Position numbers and translations under genes: made by a program. A stretch of 9,690 nucleotides of DNA, from the NCBI GenBank assembly GCA_023300065.1, contig JALZWJ010000334.1:1-9690 (forward strand), written 5' to 3'. Positions 5,587-9,690 of the stretch are shown here, piece by piece (position 1 is the stretch's first letter; the number at the start of each line of letters is the position of its first letter). Source of the DNA: Akkermansiaceae bacterium (GTDB lineage Bacteria; Verrucomicrobiota; Verrucomicrobiia; Verrucomicrobiales; Akkermansiaceae). The notes under the pieces are model-generated. The model saw nothing but the letters and a program-made list of their open reading frames with translations, made no database searches and was not told the origin of the DNA.

Positions 5587-8500
5587 CTAAACATCAATTG
5601 GAGCCAAGAGATCTTCTAAGGTCTCCGTGTCCAACCGGAGCTTACTCGTCTTCTCGCTAAGAAGAGCCTCGACCAGCTTCGATTTCTTTTCCTGTAGATC
5701 CAGAATTCTCTCCTCAATCGACCCCTCAGAAATGAGCTTATGGACAAAGACAGGATTGGTCTGCCCGATCCGGTGGGCCCGGTCAGTCGCCTGATTCTCC
5801 GCAGCTGGATTCCACCACGGATCATAGTGGATCACGGTATCAGCCGCGGTAAGATTCAGCCCTGTTCCACCCGCTTTTAAGGAGATCAAGAAGACGGGCG
5901 TCTTCTCCTTCTGAAAGGTCTCCACCGGCGTTTTGCGATTTCGCGTCGCGCCCGTGATCTTCACGAACTCGATTTTCTCTTTCTTTAAATGCTCCTCAAT
6001 CATGGCGAGCATCGTGGTGAACTGGGAGAAGATTAAAATCCGCCGCCCTTCTCCCACCAAGGTCTCTAGTAACTCGATGAGGAAGTCTAACTTCGCCGAC
6101 TTCTTCGCCTTGCTGGCCAGTTCCGTCTTGATCAGTGATGGATGGCAACAGATTTGGCGGAGCCGTAAAAGAGCATCCAGCACAATGATCTGAGAGCGAG
6201 CCAGCCCCTTATCGGCGATCGCCTCGCGCACCTTCGAGTCCATCGCAGAGCGCACACTTTCATAAATCTCCTGCTGCTCTTTGTTCAGAGGAATCCGGTG
6301 AATGATCTCGGTCTTTGGCGGGAGTTCCTGCGCGACTTGATCTTTGGTCCGCCGCAGAATGAGATGGCCCACTCGGGAGTTCAGCGACCGCTGAGCCTCC
6401 TCATCGCTCTGCCGCTCAATAGGATGACGGAAGGCCTTATTAAAGACATCTTGGGCTCCCAAAAGCCCCGGCATGAGAAAGCGCGTCAGCGACCAAAGCT
6501 CCCCTAAATGATTCTCCATCGGAGTGCCAGATAAACAAAGCCGGTGACGAGCCTCTAACCGACAAGCTGCCTGAGACACCTTAGCGCGCGGATTCTTGAT
6601 GTATTGAGCCTCATCTAGAATCGCGAGATGGTAGGCATTCTTCTGATGTTCAACCTCATCCCGCTGTAGTAACGCAAAAGAAGTAATCACCAGGTCACTC
6701 TCTTTAATCTTCCTGAAATTCTTCTGCCTCTGCGACCCATGCAGTACGAGGACTTTAAGACTTGGCGCGAATTTCTTCGCCTCCGCCTCCCAGTTCGGAA
6801 CCACACTCGTAGGAGCCACCACCAGACAAGGCCGCCCTTCACTCTTTTCATTCTCAATTTCAGCCGCGATGTGCGCGAGGGTCTGAAGCGTCTTACCCAG
6901 CCCCATATCATCTGCCAAAATCCCATGCAGGTGGTGCCTAGCCATGAACTGCAGCCATTGAAAACCATCCTTCTGGTAGTCCCGCAGCTCCGCCTTGATC
7001 GCTCTGGGAAGAGTAACTGGGATATGCTGCTCCTTTTTCTTCAGCTGCTCGCCGAGGGCGCGGAGATCCGCCAGAGTCTGCGAGTCATCCATCCCCAGCT
7101 CATCACAAAGGCACGCCGCTTGCAGCTTATGGAGACCATCATCCTCACGGTTATAGAGATCGCGCACCGAGCGCACGATCCGGAAGAACCGCTTCGCCGG
7201 GAGATTGAAAAACGACTTCCCCAACTCATCTGTCACCACCATGCGCTGATCGTCATCCAGCTCATCATCAGCGGGAATCGGGGCCCCTGACTTCAGGAAA
7301 TTTGCGATCAAATTCATGAGACTTTGTCGCTGCCCCTCCGTCGTCACGATCCCTGTATCGAACTGAAACCAATCGATCCCCAGCCCTGGGTCACCGCTCA
7401 GTGCCGTAAACATCTCTGCCGCTTCCGTGATCTTAAGATCAAAGCTCTCCTCATAATGAACCTCCCACCCTGCACGCTCCAGATCAGGTGCGACTTGAGC
7501 CACAAAGGTCGCCCAGTCCACGTCCCAATCCTCCAGCTCCGCATCCTGCCCCAGAAGATCCAAGTGAGCTTGTGAAACATCCCTCTTCCGAAAAAGATCG
7601 CGGATCAACCTTAACCCCACTCCCTCTAACTCTTCTCGGAATCCCACCTCGGCCTCCAAGTCCCGCTCGATCACGAGGAGTCGCCCCTCGCTCGCCACCT
7701 TTGCCACCGAGGGAATCTCCACCCCAGCATCCAGCTCCTCCTCAGCATAACGAAAGGACAGCCGACCAATAATAGACGGCGGAGTCACCGCCACAAAAGG
7801 GATCGAGGCTTTCTCTGGAAACAGATCTTCGCGTGCCAAAGTCAGCACCGGCTTTGGCCCATCATGGTTCAAGTCTTCCTCTTCTAAAACAACCGGCCTC
7901 GGCACCGTCACGGGAATCCCCCGCCCCTCCATCCCGATTGAAAGCTGCACCGCCGTCTCCGCATCCACCGTCGGCCCCGCCAACCAGAGCCGGAGGAATT
8001 CTAACGACTGCCCCGCCTTTAATTTTACCACCCCCATCACATGAGATTCGGGATCGAGATAATAGGGGCCATCGACCTCGAGCAAAAGCGAACCCGGCGA
8101 CGGTAACCCGATCGCCGGAGTATGATCCCCAGATTTAGAAACCTCCCAACACGCCCCCAGCGTGACCGCCTTCCCCTCACTCAGCGCCGGCGGCACAGGC
8201 GTCCCCTTCAGACCCACTTGCGGCTCGAACAAAAGCCGCCCCGACTCAAAAAGATCCGGCAGCAAATTCGCCGCATAAGCCCCCTTCAACACCCGGACCT
8301 CATACCAATGAAAATCCGTATCAGGGGCATTTGGAAGCCGCTCTTCCAACGCATAAACCAACTCCCGGTCCCCCTCCTGAAAATACCCCGGGAGCCGCCC
8401 ACTCGAGCTCGGACTAAAATTCGGATTCTCAACCTGCGGCGGTCGATTCACCGGATAACCGATCTTTGCAAAGCCCACCTGCAAAAGCCCGTCATCACGA

Positions 8501-8976
8501 GGCGTCACCAGAAAAGCTAACCCCATCGTACGCCGCTTTGGCTCCTCCACTTTCACCGGTGTCTCCGCGACTACCACCTCCGAGAGCGCCGAGAGCCAAC
8601 GCTCATGCTCCGACAAACCATCCCCCTCCGCCTCCGCCCCCACGATCGCCTTCTGCAGATCAAAGACAAAGGCCGCCACGTGTTTACAATCCTCACTTAC
8701 CGGGCAGGTGCAACTCCCCCAAAAAATCCACTCAGCTCGGTCATACTTACCACTCAAGCTCACCTTATACGGCTGCGGACGCGTCCCCTGCACCCGAGCT
8801 GTCCCCACAAATCCCGATTGGCTCCCGATGAAATGATCGATGTCCAACACCATTCCTCCTTCCGAAAGTCGGCGCCCACGCGCCAGATACTGGGAAGGGA
8901 AATCACGGCTCCATTCCTTGCTCTGCAAAAATTTGCAAATCACAGGCAGACTAAGGAGCGTATCAAGCCAGTTCAT
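5587..8976 (-). CDS. SNF2-family DEAD/DEAH helicase with N-terminal SWIM zinc finger
   Basis: This is a 1129-residue bacterial Swi2/Snf2 ATPase, expected to translocate on double-stranded DNA and remodel protein-DNA complexes. A SWIM zinc finger, C89-x-C91-x5-C97-x-H99 (CTCPVSEDCKH), lies near the N terminus. Residues 100 to about 655 are a long family-specific region, beta-rich then helical, with no motif I recognise. The helicase core follows: LRDYQKDGFQWL (665-676, Q-motif region), ADDMGLGKT (688-696, motif I), LVVAPTSVVPNW (718-729, Ia), LDEAQ (787-791, motif II), LSGTPMEN (815-822, III), ILIFSQF (980-986, IV), SLKAGGTGLNLTAAD (1032-1046, V) and DRAHRIGQ (1065-1072, VI). All are intact. 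The ATG at 8976 has only a weak GGA upstream; no better in-frame start was seen. The ATPase gene starts 142 bp after the stop, across the repeat array, and the plus-strand LTD gene diverges 96 bp upstream. Likely partners are chromatin or transcription complexes; the target is unknown. Confidence 0.95.
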   Translation of the reverse strand: MNWLDTLLSLPVICKFLQSKEWSRDFPSQYLARGRRLSEGGMVLDIDHFIGSQSGFVGTARVQGTRPQPYKVSLSGKYDRAEWIFWGSCTCPVSEDCKHVAAFVFDLQKAIVGAEAEGDGLSEHERWLSALSEVVVAETPVKVEEPKRRTMGLAFLVTPRDDGLLQVGFAKIGYPVNRPPQVENPNFSPSSSGRLPGYFQEGDRELVYALEERLPNAPDTDFHWYEVRVLKGAYAANLLPDLFESGRLLFEPQVGLKGTPVPPALSEGKAVTLGACWEVSKSGDHTPAIGLPSPGSLLLEVDGPYYLDPESHVMGVVKLKAGQSLEFLRLWLAGPTVDAETAVQLSIGMEGRGIPVTVPRPVVLEEEDLNHDGPKPVLTLAREDLFPEKASIPFVAVTPPSIIGRLSFRYAEEELDAGVEIPSVAKVASEGRLLVIERDLEAEVGFREELEGVGLRLIRDLFRKRDVSQAHLDLLGQDAELEDWDVDWATFVAQVAPDLERAGWEVHYEESFDLKITEAAEMFTALSGDPGLGIDWFQFDTGIVTTEGQRQSLMNLIANFLKSGAPIPADDELDDDQRMVVTDELGKSFFNLPAKRFFRIVRSVRDLYNREDDGLHKLQAACLCDELGMDDSQTLADLRALGEQLKKKEQHIPVTLPRAIKAELRDYQKDGFQWLQFMARHHLHGILADDMGLGKTLQTLAHIAAEIENEKSEGRPCLVVAPTSVVPNWEAEAKKFAPSLKVLVLHGSQRQKNFRKIKESDLVITSFALLQRDEVEHQKNAYHLAILDEAQYIKNPRAKVSQAACRLEARHRLCLSGTPMENHLGELWSLTRFLMPGLLGAQDVFNKAFRHPIERQSDEEAQRSLNSRVGHLILRRTKDQVAQELPPKTEIIHRIPLNKEQQEIYESVRSAMDSKVREAIADKGLARSQIIVLDALLRLRQICCHPSLIKTELASKAKKSAKLDFLIELLETLVGEGRRILIFSQFTTMLAMIEEHLKKEKIEFVKITGATRNRKTPVETFQKEKTPVFLISLKAGGTGLNLTAADTVIHYDPWWNPAAENQATDRAHRIGQTNPVFVHKLISEGSIEERILDLQEKKSKLVEALLSEKTSKLRLDTETLEDLLAPIDV

Positions 8977-9072
8977 TGATCGTAAAATCCATATTCTCTA
9001 CCCTAGGTCGCTTAGCGAGCGCAATTTTTAGAACTTGTCGAACTCTTGCCCACGAATAGGTTAAGGTAGATT
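8977..9072. promoter_or_regulatory. Divergent intergenic region between helicase and second LTD gene
   Basis: These 96 bp separate two start codons facing away from each other, so promoters for both genes should lie here. A perfect 11-nt palindrome, TCGCTTAGCGA (9008-9018), sits near the middle and could be a shared operator. The plus-strand gene has an AAGG (9063-9066) six bases before its ATG, a plausible ribosome binding site. No convincing -35/-10 pair was found for either direction, so promoter positions are not assigned. Confidence 0.4.
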
Positions 9073-9690
9073 ATGTTGCTCAAACTCTCGTTAACTTTTT
9101 TTCTCATGCCCTGCCTAGGGCTCGCAGCAACCTTGACCGATGCAAGCATCACAGAATTCCTGGCTAATAATAGAGACAACATCGTCGATGAAGATGGTGA
9201 CCACTCAGACTGGATCGAGATCCAAAACACCTCTGGCGTCAGCGGCGACCTCGGCGGCTGGTATCTCACCGATGACCCCACCAACCTCACCATGTGGCAA
9301 TTCCCTGTCCTGGAACTTGCCAGTGGGGGCTACACTGGCATCTTCGCTTCTGGAAAAGACCTCACCACAATCCCACCTCACACCAACTTCCGCCTCCAAT
9401 CCAGCAGCGGCGGCTACCTCGCCCTTGTAAAGCCCGATGGCACCACCATCGCGACCGAATTCATCGACCTCCCCGAGCAACGCTCAGACATCTCATTCGG
9501 AACCGGCTTCCACCTCACGCCCACTCCCGGCTCGGCAAACTCCGCCAGCCTTCTCGGCTTTGTCGAGGACACCAGCTTCAGCATCGACCGTGGCTTCTAT
9601 GACGCCGCCATTAACGTCGAGATCACCACCGCCACCCCAAATGCCTCCATCCGCTACACCGTCGATGGCACCCCGCCCAGCACCACCGCC
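9073..9690 (+). CDS. Secreted lamin tail domain protein, 3' end cut by window edge
   Basis: The frame is open from the ATG at 9073 to the window end, giving 206 residues of what is probably a much longer protein. Residues 1-19 form a signal peptide (MLLKLSLTFFLMPCLGLAA); the cysteine at 14 does not sit in a lipobox. Residues 22 to about 158 are a lamin tail domain (ITEFLANNRDNIVDEDGDHS, DWIEIQN, DLGGWYLTDDP, GIFASGKD, FRLQSSSGGYLALVKPDG). From about 172 (GFYDAAINVEITT ... ASIRYTVDGTPPS) a chitobiase/beta-hexosaminidase C-terminal-like repeat begins. In Verrucomicrobia this LTD plus CHB_HEX order often leads into a CotH-kinase or another exoprotein module, so a CotH domain past the edge is plausible but unseen. 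The lamin tail domain closely resembles that of the minus-strand CotH protein. Third codon positions are strongly C-rich (ACC, CTC, GGC, ATC). AAGG at 9063 supports the start. Confidence 0.88.
   Translation, partial: MLLKLSLTFFLMPCLGLAATLTDASITEFLANNRDNIVDEDGDHSDWIEIQNTSGVSGDLGGWYLTDDPTNLTMWQFPVLELASGGYTGIFASGKDLTTIPPHTNFRLQSSSGGYLALVKPDGTTIATEFIDLPEQRSDISFGTGFHLTPTPGSANSASLLGFVEDTSFSIDRGFYDAAINVEITTATPNASIRYTVDGTPPSTTA

Noticed and set aside
7488..8979. Plus-strand proline-rich open frames opposite the helicase N-terminal region
   Set aside because: They reflect C-rich complementary sequence; the minus-strand frame is continuous and carries the SWIM finger and helicase motifs.
8977..9072. 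Specific -35/-10 promoter assignment for the divergent genes
   Set aside because: Candidates such as TTGCGC with a weak -10 at proper spacing match too few consensus bases to support a call.
9012..9480. Minus-strand open frames opposite the second LTD gene
   Set aside because: They mirror a plus-strand gene with a signal peptide and a recognisable domain, and their translations show no family features.

Overview
The window looks like chromosomal DNA from a member of the Verrucomicrobiota, probably near the Verrucomicrobiales (inference). The grounds are the gene content: an SHD1-domain secreted protein, two secreted lamin-tail-domain (LTD) proteins, and a CotH-kinase protein ending in a 'DQDGDGL...LEWALG' module common in large exported proteins of that phylum. 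Ribosome binding sites are clear at some genes and absent at others. No rRNA, tRNA, CRISPR array or transposase was seen.

Layout. Five genes lie on the minus strand and read right to left: a SWIM-SNF2 helicase (5587-8976), a DUF4143-type AAA ATPase (4185-5444), a CotH/LTD protein (1440-4127), a DUF937 protein (769-1374), and an SHD1 protein cut by the left edge (1-693). A sixth gene, a second LTD protein, runs on the plus strand from 9073 off the right edge. It diverges from the helicase gene across a 96-bp intergenic region. The gaps between the minus-strand genes are 57 to 142 bp. Co-transcription is possible, but the products do not form a recognisable pathway: three are probably exported, one remodels nucleic acid, one is an orphan ATPase and one is a DUF937 protein of unknown role.

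The most striking element is a non-coding array upstream of the ATPase gene: six degenerate copies of a repeat with an exact 23-bp period (5436-5573). The gene-proximal copy contains the ATPase start codon. The ATPase carries a winged-helix-like segment and the EVD/EVK residues of a PD-(D/E)XK-like fold, so an ATPase acting on its own repeat array is a testable hypothesis. Smaller features are a five-codon leader ORF that overlaps the DUF937 start codon as ATGA, a perfect 17-nt palindrome at the end of the CotH gene, and a strand-wide excess of C over G on the plus strand that holds for genes of either orientation.
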